From assembly GCF_025564085.1 (NCBI RefSeq), contig NZ_JAMGZJ010000078.1, positions 682,001 to 746,000 of the forward strand: a stretch of DNA of 64,000 nucleotides. The letters run 5' to 3'. The translations under genes were made by a program, and so were the position numbers. The notes beneath the pieces were generated by a model that saw nothing but the letters and a program-made list of their open reading frames with translations, had not been told where the DNA came from and did no database searches. Below, piece by piece: positions 18,341-31,734 of this stretch. How positions within the stretch are numbered: the stretch's first letter is position 1; every line of letters begins with the position of its first letter. The DNA comes from Silvania confinis. GTDB lineage: Bacteria > Pseudomonadota > Gammaproteobacteria > Enterobacterales > Enterobacteriaceae.

Positions 18341-20269
18341 ATGCCTGTTATTACTCTTCCTGATGGCAGCCAACGCCATTTTGACCGCGCTGTTAGCCCA
18401 ATGGACGTCGCGTTGGATATCGGTCCGGGTCTGGCGAAAGCCACTATCGCTGGCCGTGTCAATGGTGAGCTGGTTGATGCTTCCGATCTGATCGAAAACG
18501 ACGCTAAGCTGTCTATCATCACCGCGAAGGACGAAGATGGTCTGGAGATCATTCGTCACTCTTGCGCGCACCTGTTAGGTCATGCGATCAAACAGCTGTG
18601 GCCTAATACCAAAATGGCCATCGGCCCGGTTATCGACAACGGCTTCTACTATGACGTTGACCTCGATCACACGCTGACCCAGGAAGATATCGAAGCGCTT
18701 GAAAAACGGATGCACGAGCTTGCCGAGAGCAATTACGACGTCATCAAGAAGAAAGTGAGCTGGCACGAAGCGCGTGAAACCTTCGTGAAGCGTGGCGAAA
18801 GCTACAAAGTCTCTATTCTTGATGAAAATATCGCGCATGATGACAAGCCTGGCTTGTATCATCACGAAGAATACATCGACATGTGCCGTGGACCGCACGT
18901 GCCGAACATGCGTTTCTGCCATCACTTTAAGCTGATGAAAATCGCAGGCGCTTACTGGCGCGGCGACAGCAACAACAAGATGCTGCAGCGTATTTACGGT
19001 ACCGCATGGGCCGATAAAAAAGCTCTCAGCGCTTACCTGCTGCGTCTTGAAGAAGCGGCGAAACGCGACCACCGTAAAATTGGTAAGCAGCTTGACCTGT
19101 ATCACATGCAGGAAGAGGCGCCGGGTATGGTCTTCTGGCATAACGACGGTTGGACTATCTTCCGCGAGCTGGAAACCTTCGTGCGCTCCAAGCTGAAAGC
19201 GTATCAGTATCAGGAAGTCAAAGGCCCATTCATGATGGACCGTGTGCTGTGGGAAAAAACCGGCCACTGGGACAACTACAAAGATGCGATGTTCACCACC
19301 TCTTCTGAGAACCGTGAATACTGCATTAAGCCGATGAACTGCCCTGGTCACGTTCAGATCTTTAACCAAGGTCTAAAATCCTATCGCGATCTGCCGCTGC
19401 GTATGGCAGAGTTCGGTAGTTGCCATCGTAACGAACCGTCAGGTGCGCTACATGGCCTGATGCGTGTACGTGGCTTTACTCAGGATGACGCCCATATCTT
19501 CTGTACAGAAGAGCAGGTGCGTGATGAAGTAAACGCCTGTATTCGTATGGTCTACGATATGTACAGCACGTTTGGCTTCGAGAAAATCGTCGTCAAACTC
19601 TCAACTCGTCCGGAAAAACGTATCGGCAGTGACGAGACCTGGGATCGTGCTGAGGCGGATCTGGCAGTCGCGCTGGAAGAGAACAACATCCCGTTTGAGT
19701 ATCAAGTGGGTGAAGGCGCGTTCTACGGTCCGAAAATTGAATTTACCCTGTATGACTGTCTCGATCGTGCATGGCAGTGCGGTACAGTACAGCTGGACTT
19801 CTCCCTGCCTCAGCGTCTGAGCGCCTCTTATGTAGGCGAAGACAACGAGCGTCAGGTACCGGTAATGATTCACCGCGCAATTCTGGGGTCACTGGAGCGC
19901 TTCATCGGCATCCTGACCGAAGAATTCGCTGGCTTCTTCCCAACCTGGCTGGCGCCAGTGCAGGTCGTGGTCATGAATATTACTGATTCTCAGGCCGATT
20001 ACGTTAAAGAATTGACGCAGAAACTACAAAATGCGGGCATTCGCGTAAAAGCGGACTTGAGAAATGAGAAGATTGGCTTTAAAATCCGCGAGCACACTTT
20101 ACGTCGGGTCCCGTATATGCTGGTCTGTGGTGATAAAGAGGTGGAATCAGGCAAAGTTGCCGTTCGCACCCGCCGCGGTAAAGACCTGGGCAGCCTGGAC
20201 GTAAACGAAGTGATTGAGAAGCTGCAACAAGAGATTCGCAGCCGCAGTCTTCAACAACTGGAGGAATAA
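18341..20269 (+). CDS. thrS: Threonyl-tRNA synthetase
   Basis: ThrS charges tRNA-Thr and edits mis-attached serine. The 642 residues have the E. coli length and order: TGS domain (1-62), editing domain, class II catalytic core and C-terminal anticodon-binding domain. [16 protein letters not shown] holds the zinc-binding Cys near 334. [19 protein letters not shown] holds motif 2 and the second ligand. The third ligand is a late His near 511. It opens the thrS-infC-rpmI-rplT-pheMST-ihfA cluster. Confidence 0.98.
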   Translation: MPVITLPDGSQRHFDRAVSPMDVALDIGPGLAKATIAGRVNGELVDASDLIENDAKLSIITAKDEDGLEIIRHSCAHLLGHAIKQLWPNTKMAIGPVIDNGFYYDVDLDHTLTQEDIEALEKRMHELAESNYDVIKKKVSWHEARETFVKRGESYKVSILDENIAHDDKPGLYHHEEYIDMCRGPHVPNMRFCHHFKLMKIAGAYWRGDSNNKMLQRIYGTAWADKKALSAYLLRLEEAAKRDHRKIGKQLDLYHMQEEAPGMVFWHNDGWTIFRELETFVRSKLKAYQYQEVKGPFMMDRVLWEKTGHWDNYKDAMFTTSSENREYCIKPMNCPGHVQIFNQGLKSYRDLPLRMAEFGSCHRNEPSGALHGLMRVRGFTQDDAHIFCTEEQVRDEVNACIRMVYDMYSTFGFEKIVVKLSTRPEKRIGSDETWDRAEADLAVALEENNIPFEYQVGEGAFYGPKIEFTLYDCLDRAWQCGTVQLDFSLPQRLSASYVGEDNERQVPVMIHRAILGSLERFIGILTEEFAGFFPTWLAPVQVVVMNITDSQADYVKELTQKLQNAGIRVKADLRNEKIGFKIREHTLRRVPYMLVCGDKEVESGKVAVRTRRGKDLGSLDVNEVIEKLQQEIRSRSLQQLEE

Positions 20270-20815
<546 letters not shown>

Positions 20816-20833
20816 GGCCTTCAAGTAGCAATT

Positions 20834-20864
20834 CCTGTGGAGCCTACAGGCTTCACAGGTTTTG
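20834..20864 (+). promoter_or_regulatory. Hairpin in the rpmI leader (L20 operator region)
   Basis: CCTGTGGAGCC, loop TACA, GGCTTCACAGG is followed by TTTTGTT, between infC and rpmI. In E. coli this spacer takes part in the pseudoknot by which L20 represses rpmI and rplT. The hairpin could also act as a partial terminator. The long-range pairing itself was not worked out here. Confidence 0.5.
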
Positions 20865-20887
20865 TTCGCCTATGTTTCGTTTATTAA

Positions 20888-21109
<222 letters not shown>

Positions 21110-21139
21110 GTCGTTAACGTTTTTTAACTTTTTAATTAG

Positions 21140-21517
<378 letters not shown>

Positions 21518-21524
21518 GCCAGTT

Positions 21525-21552
21525 AAAGAGGGAGCTCTGCTCCCTCTTTTCG
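21525..21552 (+). terminator. Intrinsic terminator after rplT
   Basis: AAAGAGGGA, loop GCTCTGC, TCCCTCTTT is followed by T residues. Confidence 0.9.
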
Positions 21553-21638
21553 TTTTAACTGTATCAATAGATTGACAATTTCACGGCGAGCCTTTTCAAT
21601 AAGGTCTTACGTCCCTTACCGCACAAGGTAACGCAAGC

Positions 21639-21683
21639 ATGAATGCTGCTATTTTCCGCTTCTTCTTTTACTTTAGCACCTGA
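21639..21683 (+). CDS. pheM: pheST leader peptide
   Basis: The 14-residue peptide [14 protein letters not shown] has five Phe codons, three of them consecutive, and is identical to E. coli PheM as I recall it. Ribosome stalling at the Phe codons when charged tRNA-Phe is scarce lets the downstream antiterminator form, so pheST is transcribed. Confidence 0.95.
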
Positions 21684-21687
21684 TTTC

Positions 21688-22781
<1,094 letters not shown>

Positions 22782-22796
22782 GGGCAGGACAGAACA

Positions 22797-25184
22797 ATGA
22801 AATTCAGTGAACTGTGGTTACGCGAATGGGTGAACACCGCGCTTGATAGCGAGGCACTCTCTAACCAGATCACCATGGCTGGCCTGGAAGTCGACGGCGT
22901 TGATCCTGTTGCCGGCGCCTTCAACGGCGTGGTGGTGGGCGAAGTGGTGGAGTGCGGTCAGCACCCGAACGCAGACAAACTGCGGGTGACCAAAATTAAC
23001 GTCGGTGGCGAACGCCTGCTGGATATCGTCTGCGGCGCGCCAAACTGCCGCCAGGGCTTGAAAGTGGCCGTAGCCACCGTCGGCGCAGTGCTGCCGGGCG
23101 ATTTCAAAATCAAAGCGGCAAAACTGCGTGGTGAGCCGTCGGAAGGGATGCTGTGCTCTTTCTCTGAGCTGGGTATTTCCGACGATCATAACGGCATCAT
23201 TGAGCTGCCGGCTGATGCGCCAATCGGTACCGACATCCGCGAATACCTGAAACTCGATGACAACACCATCGAAATCAGCGTGACGCCGAACCGTGCCGAC
23301 TGCTTAGGGATTATCGGCGTTGCTCGTGATGTGGCGGTGCTGAACCAGACCGAACTGAACGCACCGGAGATTACCCCGGTTGCCGCTACCATCAACGACA
23401 CCCTGCCAATCCAGGTTGATGCCGCTGATGCCTGCCCACGCTACCTCGGTCGCGTAGTGAAAGGGATCAACGTTAAAGCCCCTACACCACTGTGGATGAA
23501 AGAGAAGCTGCGTCGCTGCGGCATCCGTTCAATCGATGCGGTGGTTGACGTGACCAACTACGTTCTGCTGGAGCTGGGTCAGCCGATGCACGCGTTCGAT
23601 AAAGATCGAATCGAAGGCGGGATCGTGGTGCGCATGGCGAAAGAGGGCGAAACGCTGGTACTGCTGGACGGTAGCGAAGCGAAGCTGAATGCCGATACGC
23701 TGGTGATTGCCGATCACGGCAAAGCGCTGGCGATGGGCGGCATCTTTGGCGGCGACCACTCTGGCGTCAATGATGAAACACAAAACGTGCTGCTGGAGTG
23801 TGCATTCTTCAGCCCGCTGTCCATCACCGGTCGCGCGCGCCGTCATGGCCTGCATACCGATGCCTCCCACCGCTACGAGCGCGGCGTGGATCCTGCGCTG
23901 CAGCACAACGCGATGGAGCGTGCAACGCGCCTGCTGATCGATATCTGCGGTGGCGAAGCCGGTCCGGTTATTGATGTCACCAGCGTTGAACATCTGCCGA
24001 AATGTGCAACCATCACCCTGCGTCGCAGCAAGCTGGACCGCCTGATTGGCCATCACATTGCCGATGCGCAGGTGAGCGATATTCTGCGTCGTCTGGGCTG
24101 CGAAGTGACCGACGGTCAGGACCAGTGGACAGCCGTTGCGCCAAGCTGGCGTTTCGATATCTCGATCGAAGAAGATCTGGTCGAAGAAGTGGCCCGCGTA
24201 TACGGCTACAACAACATCCCTGATGAGCCGGTGCAGGCCGGTCTGGTGATGGGTTCACACCGCGAAGCGGATCTCTCGCTGAAGCGTGTGAAAACCCTGC
24301 TTAACGACAAAGGCTTCCAGGAAGTGATCACCTACAGTTTCGTTGATCCGAAAGTGCAGCAACTGATCCACCCAGGCCAGGAAGCGTTGATCCTGCCAAG
24401 CCCGATTTCCAGCGAAATGTCCGCAATGCGCCTGTCGCTGCTGACCGGTTTGCTCAGCACTATCGTCTATAACCAGAATCGCCAGCAGAACCGCGTGCGT
24501 ATCTTCGAGACCGGCCTGCGCTTTGTCCCGGATACTCAGGCCAATCTGGGCATTCGTCAGGACCTGATGCTGGCGGGCGCAATGTGCGGCAACCGCTATG
24601 AAGAGCACTGGGATCTGATTAAAAACAGTGTCGATTTTTACGATTTGAAAGGCGACCTCGAGTCTGTTCTCGAACTGACCGGTAAATTGTCTGAAATTGA
24701 GTTCCGTGCTGAGGCCATTCCAGCCCTGCATCCGGGGCAAAGTGCGGCGATTTATCTGCACGGTGAACGCGTTGGTTTCATTGGCGTTGTCCACCCTGAA
24801 CTGGAGCGTAAACTCGACCTGAACGGCCGTACGCTGGCGTTTGAGCTGGAGTGGAACAAGGTCGCAGACCGCGTCATTCCTCAGGCTCAGGAGGTTTCTC
24901 GCTTCCCTGCAAACCGTCGTGATATCGCTGTTGTGGTGGCCGAAAACGTGCCTGCCGCAGATGTTTTGGCCGAATGTAAGAAAGTTGGCGTAAATCAGGT
25001 AGTTGGCGTAAACTTATTTGACGTGTACCGCGGCAAGGGCGTAGCAGAGGGCTTTAAGAGCCTGGCTATCAGCCTTATCCTTCAGGATACCAGCCGTACA
25101 CTCGAAGAAGAGGAGATTGCCGCTACCGTCGCCAAATGTGTAGAGGCATTAAAAGAGCGATTCCAGGCATCATTGAGGGATTGA
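22797..25184 (+). CDS. pheT: Phenylalanyl-tRNA synthetase beta subunit
   Basis: PheT is the 795-residue partner of PheS. It edits mischarged Tyr-tRNA-Phe and contributes to tRNA recognition. Visible domains in order are an EMAP-like tRNA-binding domain (about 40-150), the B3/B4 editing module, B5, a degenerate class II core and the C-terminal anticodon-binding ferredoxin-like domain. It begins 15 bases after pheS and its stop lies four bases before ihfA. Confidence 0.97.
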   Translation: MKFSELWLREWVNTALDSEALSNQITMAGLEVDGVDPVAGAFNGVVVGEVVECGQHPNADKLRVTKINVGGERLLDIVCGAPNCRQGLKVAVATVGAVLPGDFKIKAAKLRGEPSEGMLCSFSELGISDDHNGIIELPADAPIGTDIREYLKLDDNTIEISVTPNRADCLGIIGVARDVAVLNQTELNAPEITPVAATINDTLPIQVDAADACPRYLGRVVKGINVKAPTPLWMKEKLRRCGIRSIDAVVDVTNYVLLELGQPMHAFDKDRIEGGIVVRMAKEGETLVLLDGSEAKLNADTLVIADHGKALAMGGIFGGDHSGVNDETQNVLLECAFFSPLSITGRARRHGLHTDASHRYERGVDPALQHNAMERATRLLIDICGGEAGPVIDVTSVEHLPKCATITLRRSKLDRLIGHHIADAQVSDILRRLGCEVTDGQDQWTAVAPSWRFDISIEEDLVEEVARVYGYNNIPDEPVQAGLVMGSHREADLSLKRVKTLLNDKGFQEVITYSFVDPKVQQLIHPGQEALILPSPISSEMSAMRLSLLTGLLSTIVYNQNRQQNRVRIFETGLRFVPDTQANLGIRQDLMLAGAMCGNRYEEHWDLIKNSVDFYDLKGDLESVLELTGKLSEIEFRAEAIPALHPGQSAAIYLHGERVGFIGVVHPELERKLDLNGRTLAFELEWNKVADRVIPQAQEVSRFPANRRDIAVVVAENVPAADVLAECKKVGVNQVVGVNLFDVYRGKGVAEGFKSLAISLILQDTSRTLEEEEIAATVAKCVEALKERFQASLRD

Positions 25185-25188
25185 ACCT

Positions 25189-25488
25189 ATGGCGCTTACA
25201 AAAGCTGAAATGTCCGAATATCTGTTTGATAAGCTTGGGCTTAGCAAACGGGATGCCAAAGAGCTGGTTGAGCTGTTTTTCGAAGAGATCCGTCGCGCTC
25301 TGGAAAACGGTGAGCAGGTAAAACTCTCCGGCTTTGGTAACTTTGATTTGCGCGACAAGAATCAACGTCCGGGCCGCAACCCTAAAACGGGTGAGGATAT
25401 TCCCATTACAGCTCGCCGCGTGGTGACCTTCAGACCCGGCCAGAAGTTAAAAAGCCGTGTCGAAAATGCTTCACCCAAAGCAGAGTGA
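25189..25488 (+). CDS. ihfA: Integration host factor alpha subunit
   Basis: IhfA pairs with IhfB to form the sequence-specific DNA-bending protein IHF. The 99 residues are typical of the family. The DNA-intercalating proline lies in the beta arm [16 protein letters not shown] near residue 65. An IHF consensus site occurs later in this window upstream of sufA. Its ribosome site lies in the end of pheT, so the two are probably co-translated. A terminator follows. Confidence 0.98.
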   Translation: MALTKAEMSEYLFDKLGLSKRDAKELVELFFEEIRRALENGEQVKLSGFGNFDLRDKNQRPGRNPKTGEDIPITARRVVTFRPGQKLKSRVENASPKAE

Positions 25489-25500
25489 TACTATCTAACT

Positions 25501-25528
25501 AAAAAGGCCGCTGATGCGGCCTTTTTTC
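25501..25528 (+). terminator. Intrinsic terminator after ihfA
   Basis: AAAGGCCGC, loop TGAT, GCGGCCTTT is followed by a T-run. Confidence 0.92.
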
Positions 25529-25589
25529 TTTGCGCTCCCGTAAACCCACCGTAAAATCAATTACATCATTCATCCGCAAAATGACTCAC

Positions 25590-26570
25590 ATGCCCGAATT
25601 TGCCCGCCAGCAATACCGTTCCGACCTGCGTAAGGTGCTATTGCTGCTGGTTGCGCTGGTGCTTGCGCTGGGGTTCAGCCTCTGCGCCGGTGAACAATGG
25701 ATCGGTCCCGAGGCGTGGTTTGGCCCGCAGGGTAAGCTATTCATCTGGCAAATCCGTTTGCCGCGCACCCTGGCCGTGGTGCTGGTGGGGGCTGCGCTGG
25801 CCCTGAGCGGGACAATCATGCAGGCCCTGTTCGATAACCCGCTGGCGGAACCCGGGCTGTTAGGGGTATCGAACGGTGCCGGAGTGGGGCTCATCGCCGC
25901 TGTAATGCTGGGCGGCGGCGCACTTTCAGGCTGGGGATTAAGCCTCTGCGCTATCGCCGGGGCACTCTTCATCACGGTTATCCTGCTGCGTTTCGCCCGC
26001 CGTCATCTCTCCTCCAGCCGCCTGCTCCTTGCCGGGGTGGCGCTGGGGATCATCTGTAGCGCCCTGATGACCTGGGCGGTCTATTTCTCCACCTCATTCG
26101 ATCTGCGCCAGCTGATGTACTGGATGATGGGCGGTTTTGGCGGCGTGGACTGGGGGCAGGGCTGGCTGATGCTGCTGCTGGTCCCGGCCATCGTCTGGGC
26201 CTGTTTCCAGTCCTCACCGCTCAATATCCTGGTGTTGGGTGAGATATCCGCCCGTCAGCTGGGATTGCCGCTGGCGTTCTGGCGTAATACGCTGGTGATC
26301 GCCATCGGCTGGATGGTAGGGGTGAGCGTCGCATTGGCCGGGGCGATTAGTTTTATCGGCCTTATTATCCCCCACATGCTGCGTTTGTGCGGGATCACCG
26401 ATCATCGGCTGCTGTTACCCGCTGCGGCGGTGACAGGCGGCGCGACGCTGCTGATTGCCGATATTATTGCGCGCCTGGCGCTGACTGCCGCTGAACTGCC
26501 AATTGGCGTTGTGACGGCCACGCTGGGCGCGCCTGTGTTTATCTGGCTACTCTTAAAAGCCGGACGTTAG
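25590..26570 (+). CDS. btuC: Vitamin B12 ABC transporter permease
   Basis: BtuC is the inner-membrane subunit of the BtuC2D2 importer, which takes vitamin B12 from the periplasmic protein BtuF. The 326 residues match the E. coli length when the ATG at 25590 is used. Longer in-frame starts at 25530 and 25581 have no better ribosome site. About ten helices are visible. [11 protein letters not shown] and the ATPase-contacting loop around [12 protein letters not shown] are family signatures. Its partner BtuD follows after btuE. Confidence 0.95.
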   Translation: MPEFARQQYRSDLRKVLLLLVALVLALGFSLCAGEQWIGPEAWFGPQGKLFIWQIRLPRTLAVVLVGAALALSGTIMQALFDNPLAEPGLLGVSNGAGVGLIAAVMLGGGALSGWGLSLCAIAGALFITVILLRFARRHLSSSRLLLAGVALGIICSALMTWAVYFSTSFDLRQLMYWMMGGFGGVDWGQGWLMLLLVPAIVWACFQSSPLNILVLGEISARQLGLPLAFWRNTLVIAIGWMVGVSVALAGAISFIGLIIPHMLRLCGITDHRLLLPAAAVTGGATLLIADIIARLALTAAELPIGVVTATLGAPVFIWLLLKAGR

Positions 26571-26605
26571 TGCAGCCAATCTGATCTACAACCTGAGGGA
26601 AAGCT

Positions 26606-27157
26606 ATGCCGAACGATATTCTGAACACCGAAGTGACGACCATTGATGGAGAAAAAACCACCCTGGAAGGCTATAAAGGCCAGGTTCTGCTGGTGGTGAA
26701 CGTGGCCTCGAAATGCGGCCTGACGCCGCAGTACGAGCAGCTCGAAAACATCCACAAAGCATGGGAAAAGGACGGTTTTACCGTACTCGGTTTCCCGTGC
26801 AACCAGTTTCTCGGCCAGGAGCCAGGTAGCGAAGAGGAGATCAAAACTTTCTGCAGCACCACCTATGGCATCACCTTCCCGATGTTCAGCAAAGTCGAGG
26901 TCAATGGCGACGCGCGTCATCCGCTGTATCAAAAATTGATTGCCGCCGCACCGGTAGCCGTCGCCCCTGAAAGCAGCGGTTTTTATGAGCGTCTGGCGAG
27001 TAAAGGCCGTGCGCCGCTCTATCCTGATGACATTTTATGGAATTTCGAAAAATTCCTGATTGGCCGTGACGGTGAAGTGGTCCAGCGTTTTGCGCCGGAT
27101 ATGACCCCTGAGGATCCGATCCTGATGGAAGCTATCAAGCTGGCACTCGCGAAATAA
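26606..27157 (+). CDS. btuE: Thioredoxin/glutathione peroxidase BtuE
   Basis: BtuE reduces hydrogen and organic peroxides. Despite its name it is not needed for B12 transport in E. coli. The 183 residues have the glutathione peroxidase fold, with the peroxidatic Cys in [12 protein letters not shown] near residue 35 instead of selenocysteine. The FPCNQF motif lies near 66. The terminal A of its stop codon is the first base of the btuD start. Confidence 0.95.
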   Translation: MPNDILNTEVTTIDGEKTTLEGYKGQVLLVVNVASKCGLTPQYEQLENIHKAWEKDGFTVLGFPCNQFLGQEPGSEEEIKTFCSTTYGITFPMFSKVEVNGDARHPLYQKLIAAAPVAVAPESSGFYERLASKGRAPLYPDDILWNFEKFLIGRDGEVVQRFAPDMTPEDPILMEAIKLALAK

Positions 27158-27912
27158 TGTCGATGCTGATGCAGCTCGATGGGGTAACGGAACCCGGGCG
27201 TCTGCAGCCGCTTACCGGCCAGGTCAATGCGGGGGAGATCCTGCACCTCGTCGGGCCGAACGGTGCCGGAAAAAGCACGCTGCTGGCCCGGATGGCGGGG
27301 TTAACTGTCGGCGAAGGGGAGGTCGTGTTTCACGGCCAACCGCTGGCGGCCTGGACCTCCGCTTCGCTGGCCTGCCGTCGGGCCTATCTGGCCCAGCAGC
27401 AAACCCCGCCGTTCGCCATGCCCGTCTGGCACTATCTGACGCTGCATCAGTACGACAGTCAGCAAAAAGCGCTGTTGAGCGAAGTCGCTGCGGCGCTGGG
27501 CGTCGAGGACAAGCTGTCGCGCCACACCAGCCAGCTCTCCGGGGGTGAATGGCAGCGCGTGCGCCTCGCGGCCGTCATTTTGCAGATCCATCCTGGCGGC
27601 AACCCGCATGGTCAGCTGTTGTTACTGGATGAGCCGATGAACAGCCTCGATGTCGCCCAACAGGTTGCCCTCGACAGGGTGCTCAGCGCACTGGCGCGTC
27701 AGGGGATTGCCATTGTGATGAGCAGCCACGATCTGAACCATACCCTACGCCATGCGCACCGCGTCTGGCTGCTGAAGCGCGGTCAACTGATTGCCAGCGG
27801 TGCGCGCGACAGCGTGCTGACGCCGCCGAATCTGGCCCGTGCTTATGATATGTCGTTCCGACGTCTGGATATAGAAGGTCACAGAATGATCATCTCGACG
27901 TCCCAGGAATAA
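27157..27912 (+). CDS. btuD: Vitamin B12 ABC transporter ATPase
   Basis: BtuD powers the B12 importer. The 251 residues hold Walker A (GPNGAGKST near 33-41), the Q-loop, the signature LSGGEWQRV and Walker B (LLLLDEP) followed by the H-loop [12 protein letters not shown] couples it to btuE. It is two residues longer than E. coli BtuD at the C-terminus. Confidence 0.96.
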   Translation: MSMLMQLDGVTEPGRLQPLTGQVNAGEILHLVGPNGAGKSTLLARMAGLTVGEGEVVFHGQPLAAWTSASLACRRAYLAQQQTPPFAMPVWHYLTLHQYDSQQKALLSEVAAALGVEDKLSRHTSQLSGGEWQRVRLAAVILQIHPGGNPHGQLLLLDEPMNSLDVAQQVALDRVLSALARQGIAIVMSSHDLNHTLRHAHRVWLLKRGQLIASGARDSVLTPPNLARAYDMSFRRLDIEGHRMIISTSQE

Positions 27913-27984
27913 TCGACAGTTGCGAAGCGGCACAGACACAGGCTAAATTACGGAAATCGATAAAAACCAGGGGTTTCGTCTGAA

Positions 27985-28449
27985 ATGCGATACTGTTTTC
28001 TTTTGCTGATCGCGCTATTGCTTGCAGGATGCAGTAGCCACCGTGCCCCACCGCCCAACGCGCGGCTGTCCGATTCTATTGCGGTGATAGCCAGCCTCAA
28101 CGATCAGTTGCATAACTGGGGCGGGACGCCGTATCGCTACGGGGGTATGAGCCGCCGCGGAGTCGACTGTTCGGGCTTTGTGCTGATGACCTTCCGCGAT
28201 CGCTTTGCCTTGCAGCTGCCGCGCGAAACCCGTCAGCAGGCGAATATCGGCACTGAAATTAACAAAGACGATCTCCTGCCCGGCGACCTGGTGTTTTTCA
28301 AAACCGGATCCGGAGAAAGTGGCCTGCATGTGGGTATTTACGATACCGACAATCAATTTATTCACGCCTCTACCAGTCGGGGCGTAATGCGATCTTCACT
28401 CGATAATGTTTACTGGCGTAAAAACTTCTGGCAGGCCAGACGCATCTAA
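27985..28449 (+). CDS. nlpC: NlpC/P60 family lipoprotein
   Basis: NlpC is a lipoprotein of the NlpC/P60 cysteine peptidase superfamily, whose members cleave peptidoglycan stem peptides. The precise E. coli role is not settled. The signal peptide ends LLLAGC with lipidation at Cys16. The catalytic Cys lies in GVDCSGFV and the catalytic His in GLHVGIY. The total length of 154 residues equals the E. coli protein. It follows btuD by 72 bases. A GC-rich hairpin (28457-28472) follows the stop. Confidence 0.94.
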   Translation: MRYCFLLLIALLLAGCSSHRAPPPNARLSDSIAVIASLNDQLHNWGGTPYRYGGMSRRGVDCSGFVLMTFRDRFALQLPRETRQQANIGTEINKDDLLPGDLVFFKTGSGESGLHVGIYDTDNQFIHASTSRGVMRSSLDNVYWRKNFWQARRI

Positions 28450-28740
28450 CCCTTGTCGCGCCGTTCGGCGCGGCACCTTCCGTTAACAGTTAAATCCGCG
28501 CATTCCGGGCTATACTTTCAATGTAATTATTAGCGGATGAATTAATCAGACGCTCTTTTTGGTGGGGGAGGGAAAACTGGCTATTAATAGATATCCAGGA
28601 TAAGATTATTTTCGGGACTAAGGAAAATCCGATATTCAAATGGAACGAATGAAATCATTCTTATTACACGTCATAACGCTAAATTGCTCTCGCTTAAGTT
28701 TCAGGATGTTTTGTATTGTCTTTAATGTGGGGCGGACACC

Positions 28741-29454
28741 ATGATTGTCACGCTGGATAATGCTTATCAATCGGAACTTTTATTCCTCCCTGCGCGCCAT
28801 GATTCAGGGGTACTTAAAGGTATTGAAATAGTCGTCAACTTTGTCGGTGTCCACTCTCGGGTGCGTATTCCGACGGAACTGGTGCTGGCGTATCTGTCGC
28901 CCGTGCAAGAGTTGGCGCTGTTTCACGAAAAGCTGGCCTTACTCGAGACCTGCAAACTGTTTTTTATTCAGCAACAACTTAATGCGTGGATAAATATTTC
29001 GCCAGCCATTGTTGAGTATCTAATAATGGATGGGAAGGGTGTTTCAATATGTGAGCGTTACCCGTGGCTGGAGTTTTCGATAAATGAGAATTATCCCGAT
29101 CTGAATAAAGGCAATATGAATACGGTGCTGATGAACTTCGCGCTGCGCTTTCCGCTGGTGCTCGCCAATTTTGGTGCCGGTGATGCCTCGACCAAAGCCA
29201 TTTTCAATGGCCTGTTTAATCGGGTGGCGCTGGATAAAAACTTCATCCAGCAGCATTTGACCGATAATACTTTTGATCCCTTTTTACGGGCGATCGTCAG
29301 CCAGGTCACACCCTATTGTCAGGCGGTGATGGTGGGCGGCGTAGATGATGCCAGCATCTTGCAGCGCTTATCCCCTTATCAGTTCAGCGCAATGCAGGGA
29401 AATCTCTGGCCCCCGGTAACCGTCGACAAAATTACCAGCCTGGTACAGGGATAA
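28741..29454 (+). CDS. ydiV: Degenerate EAL protein YdiV, anti-FlhDC factor
   Basis: YdiV binds FlhD and blocks FlhD4C2, repressing flagellar genes and routing the complex to degradation. The 237 residues equal the E. coli length. The fold is that of an EAL phosphodiesterase, but the EAL signature and most metal ligands are missing. Diagnostic stretches are [22 protein letters not shown] and [11 protein letters not shown]. Overall divergence from E. coli is higher than for its neighbours. A 291-base spacer upstream holds its promoter and no gene. Confidence 0.88.
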   Translation: MIVTLDNAYQSELLFLPARHDSGVLKGIEIVVNFVGVHSRVRIPTELVLAYLSPVQELALFHEKLALLETCKLFFIQQQLNAWINISPAIVEYLIMDGKGVSICERYPWLEFSINENYPDLNKGNMNTVLMNFALRFPLVLANFGAGDASTKAIFNGLFNRVALDKNFIQQHLTDNTFDPFLRAIVSQVTPYCQAVMVGGVDDASILQRLSPYQFSAMQGNLWPPVTVDKITSLVQG

Positions 29455-29515
29455 CCCTTGTAATACCCGGTGTTTAACCCTCGCTAAACCCACTACACTA
29501 AAGGCAGGAGGACCT

Positions 29516-30958
29516 ATGACCCTGTCTTTTACCGCACGCTGGCACGATGAACTGCCGGGCTTTTATACCGCACTGAACCCTACGCCATTGAGCAACGCTC
29601 GCCTTGTCTGGCATAACGCGTCGCTGGCCGAAGAACTTGCCGTTCCCGCCGCACTGTTTACGCCTGAGCAGGGCGCGGGCGTCTGGGGAGGCGAAACATT
29701 ACTGCCGGGGATGCAGCCGCTGGCGCAGGTTTATAGCGGGCATCAGTTTGGCGTCTGGGCCGGGCAGCTCGGCGACGGGCGCGGCATCCTGCTCGGTGAG
29801 CAGCAACTCGCCAACGGGCAGACCGTCGACTGGCACCTGAAAGGCGCAGGCCTAACGCCTTACTCACGGATGGGTGACGGGCGCGCGGTGCTGCGCTCGA
29901 CGATCCGTGAAAGCCTGGCCTCGGAAGCGATGCATGCACTCGGGATCCCGACCTCGCGCGCGCTGTCGATTGTCACCAGCGACACAATGGTGGCGCGCGA
30001 AACCATGGAGCAGGGCGCGATGCTGATGCGCATTGCGCAAAGCCACGTCCGCTTCGGCCATTTCGAACACTTTTATTATCGCCGCGAGCCGGACAAAGTC
30101 CGCCAGCTGGCAGATTTTGTGATTAACCATCACTGGCCGCAGTTCAAAGACGACGCCGATAAATATCTGCTCTGGTTCCGTGACGTGGTCGCGCGTACCG
30201 CCTCGTTGATGGCCTGCTGGCAAACTGTCGGCTTTGCCCACGGGGTAATGAACACCGATAACATGTCGATCCTCGGCCTGACCATCGACTACGGCCCTTA
30301 TGGCTTTCTCGATGACTACCAGCCGGGCTTTATCTGCAACCACTCTGACTATCAGGGTCGTTACAGCTTTGATAATCAGCCTTCTGTTGGCCTGTGGAAT
30401 CTACAGCGTCTGGCGCAGTCGCTGTCGCCGTTTATCGACGTTGAGGCACTGAACGACGCGCTGGACAGCTATCAGGAAGTGCTGTTGCAGCAGTTCGGCA
30501 AGCTGATGCGCCGCAAGCTGGGGCTGATGACGCAGGAGAAGGGCGATAACGACATCCTTAATGCCCTGTTTGCGCTGATGGCGCGGGAAGGCAGCGACTT
30601 TACCCGCACCTTCCGCATGCTGGGACAGACCGAGCAGCACAGTGCCGCCTCGCCGTTGCGCGATGAGTTTATCGACCGTCAGGCCTTTGATGACTGGTTT
30701 GCCAGTTACCGCGCGCGTCTGGCGCAGGAGAACGTGGCCGATGACGTGCGTCAGGCGCAGATGAATGCGGTCAACCCGGCGATGGTATTGCGCAACTGGC
30801 TGGCCCAGCGGGCCATCGATCAGGCTGAAAAAGGCGATTACGCCGAGCTGCACCGCTTACATGAAGCGTTGCGCACGCCGTTTGTCGATCGCGATGATGA
30901 CTATGTCTGCCGCCCACCCGACTGGGGTAAGCGGCTGGAAGTGAGTTGCTCGAGCTAA
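29516..30958 (+). CDS. selO: Protein adenylyltransferase SelO (YdiU)
   Basis: SelO is a pseudokinase that transfers AMP from ATP to protein Ser, Thr and Tyr residues and contributes to redox homeostasis. The 480 residues have [18 protein letters not shown] near 73, the [12 protein letters not shown] nucleotide-binding lysine, and GVMNTDNM as the active-site Asn/Asp. The C-terminal EVSCSS carries Cys478 at the position of selenocysteine in animal SelO. It converges with hmuV, and the two stop codons overlap (30955-30958). Confidence 0.95.
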   Translation: MTLSFTARWHDELPGFYTALNPTPLSNARLVWHNASLAEELAVPAALFTPEQGAGVWGGETLLPGMQPLAQVYSGHQFGVWAGQLGDGRGILLGEQQLANGQTVDWHLKGAGLTPYSRMGDGRAVLRSTIRESLASEAMHALGIPTSRALSIVTSDTMVARETMEQGAMLMRIAQSHVRFGHFEHFYYRREPDKVRQLADFVINHHWPQFKDDADKYLLWFRDVVARTASLMACWQTVGFAHGVMNTDNMSILGLTIDYGPYGFLDDYQPGFICNHSDYQGRYSFDNQPSVGLWNLQRLAQSLSPFIDVEALNDALDSYQEVLLQQFGKLMRRKLGLMTQEKGDNDILNALFALMAREGSDFTRTFRMLGQTEQHSAASPLRDEFIDRQAFDDWFASYRARLAQENVADDVRQAQMNAVNPAMVLRNWLAQRAIDQAEKGDYAELHRLHEALRTPFVDRDDDYVCRPPDWGKRLEVSCSS

Positions 30959-31734
30959 GGGGCGAGAAAAACCTGCGGGGTGGCGTTCAGCGGATGCTGG
31001 CCAACGTGAACCTGAGCGCCATACCAGCGTGCAAGGTCATCGGCCTGCAGCACCGTTTGTGGCGCCCCCTGCGAGACAATTTGGCCCGCGTGCAGCAGCA
31101 CGATCCGGTCGGCCCATAATGCGGCAAGATTAAGATCGTGCAGCACCACGCAGACGTGCAAGTTTCCCTGAGCGGTTAACGCTTTCAGCAGGCGCAGCAG
31201 ATGCTGCTGATGGTAGAGATCCAGCGCCGAGGTCGGCTCATCCAGAAACAGCCAGCCGCGCGGCGTACCGTCGCTCCACAGCTGCGCCAGCGCGCGGGCC
31301 AGCTGCACTCGCTGCTGTTCCCCGCCCGACAGCGCCGCGTATTGCCGTCCGGCAAGCGGCAGACAGCCGGTAATGTGCATGACTTCGCGGACAATCTGCG
31401 GCTCGGGCTGTTGCGTCCAGGGTGAACGCCCCATCCCGATCACCGCTTCCACCGGCCAGTCAAATCCCAGCTGGGCGTGCTGGCGCATCACCGCACGCTG
31501 TCGCGACAGGGCCTGCGTATTCCAGGCATTCAGCGTTTTTCCGCCCAGCCAACAGCGCCCGGCGTCCGGTTTAAGATAGCCGGTCAGCAGGCGCAGCAGG
31601 GTGGATTTCCCCGCACCGTTGGGGCCGATCAGCGCCACCAGTTCACCCTGGGCAAGCGAGAGCGATACGTCGCGCAGTACCGCCCGACCGGCCACGTTGT
31701 AAGTCAATTCTTCGGCAAGAAAGGGTTCAGCCAT
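30955..31734 (-). CDS. hmuV: Haem ABC transporter ATPase HmuV
   Basis: HmuV is the ATPase of the inner-membrane haem importer HmuUV. The 259 residues contain Walker A (GPNGAGKST), the signature [15 protein letters not shown], Walker B (GWLFLDEPT) and the H-loop VVLHDLN. I chose the ATG at 31734 because GGAGGT lies directly upstream, rather than an in-frame ATG 12 bases earlier. It overlaps the end of hmuU by 8 bases and the end of selO by 4 bases. Confidence 0.95.
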   Translation of the reverse strand: MAEPFLAEELTYNVAGRAVLRDVSLSLAQGELVALIGPNGAGKSTLLRLLTGYLKPDAGRCWLGGKTLNAWNTQALSRQRAVMRQHAQLGFDWPVEAVIGMGRSPWTQQPEPQIVREVMHITGCLPLAGRQYAALSGGEQQRVQLARALAQLWSDGTPRGWLFLDEPTSALDLYHQQHLLRLLKALTAQGNLHVCVVLHDLNLAALWADRIVLLHAGQIVSQGAPQTVLQADDLARWYGAQVHVGQHPLNATPQVFLAP

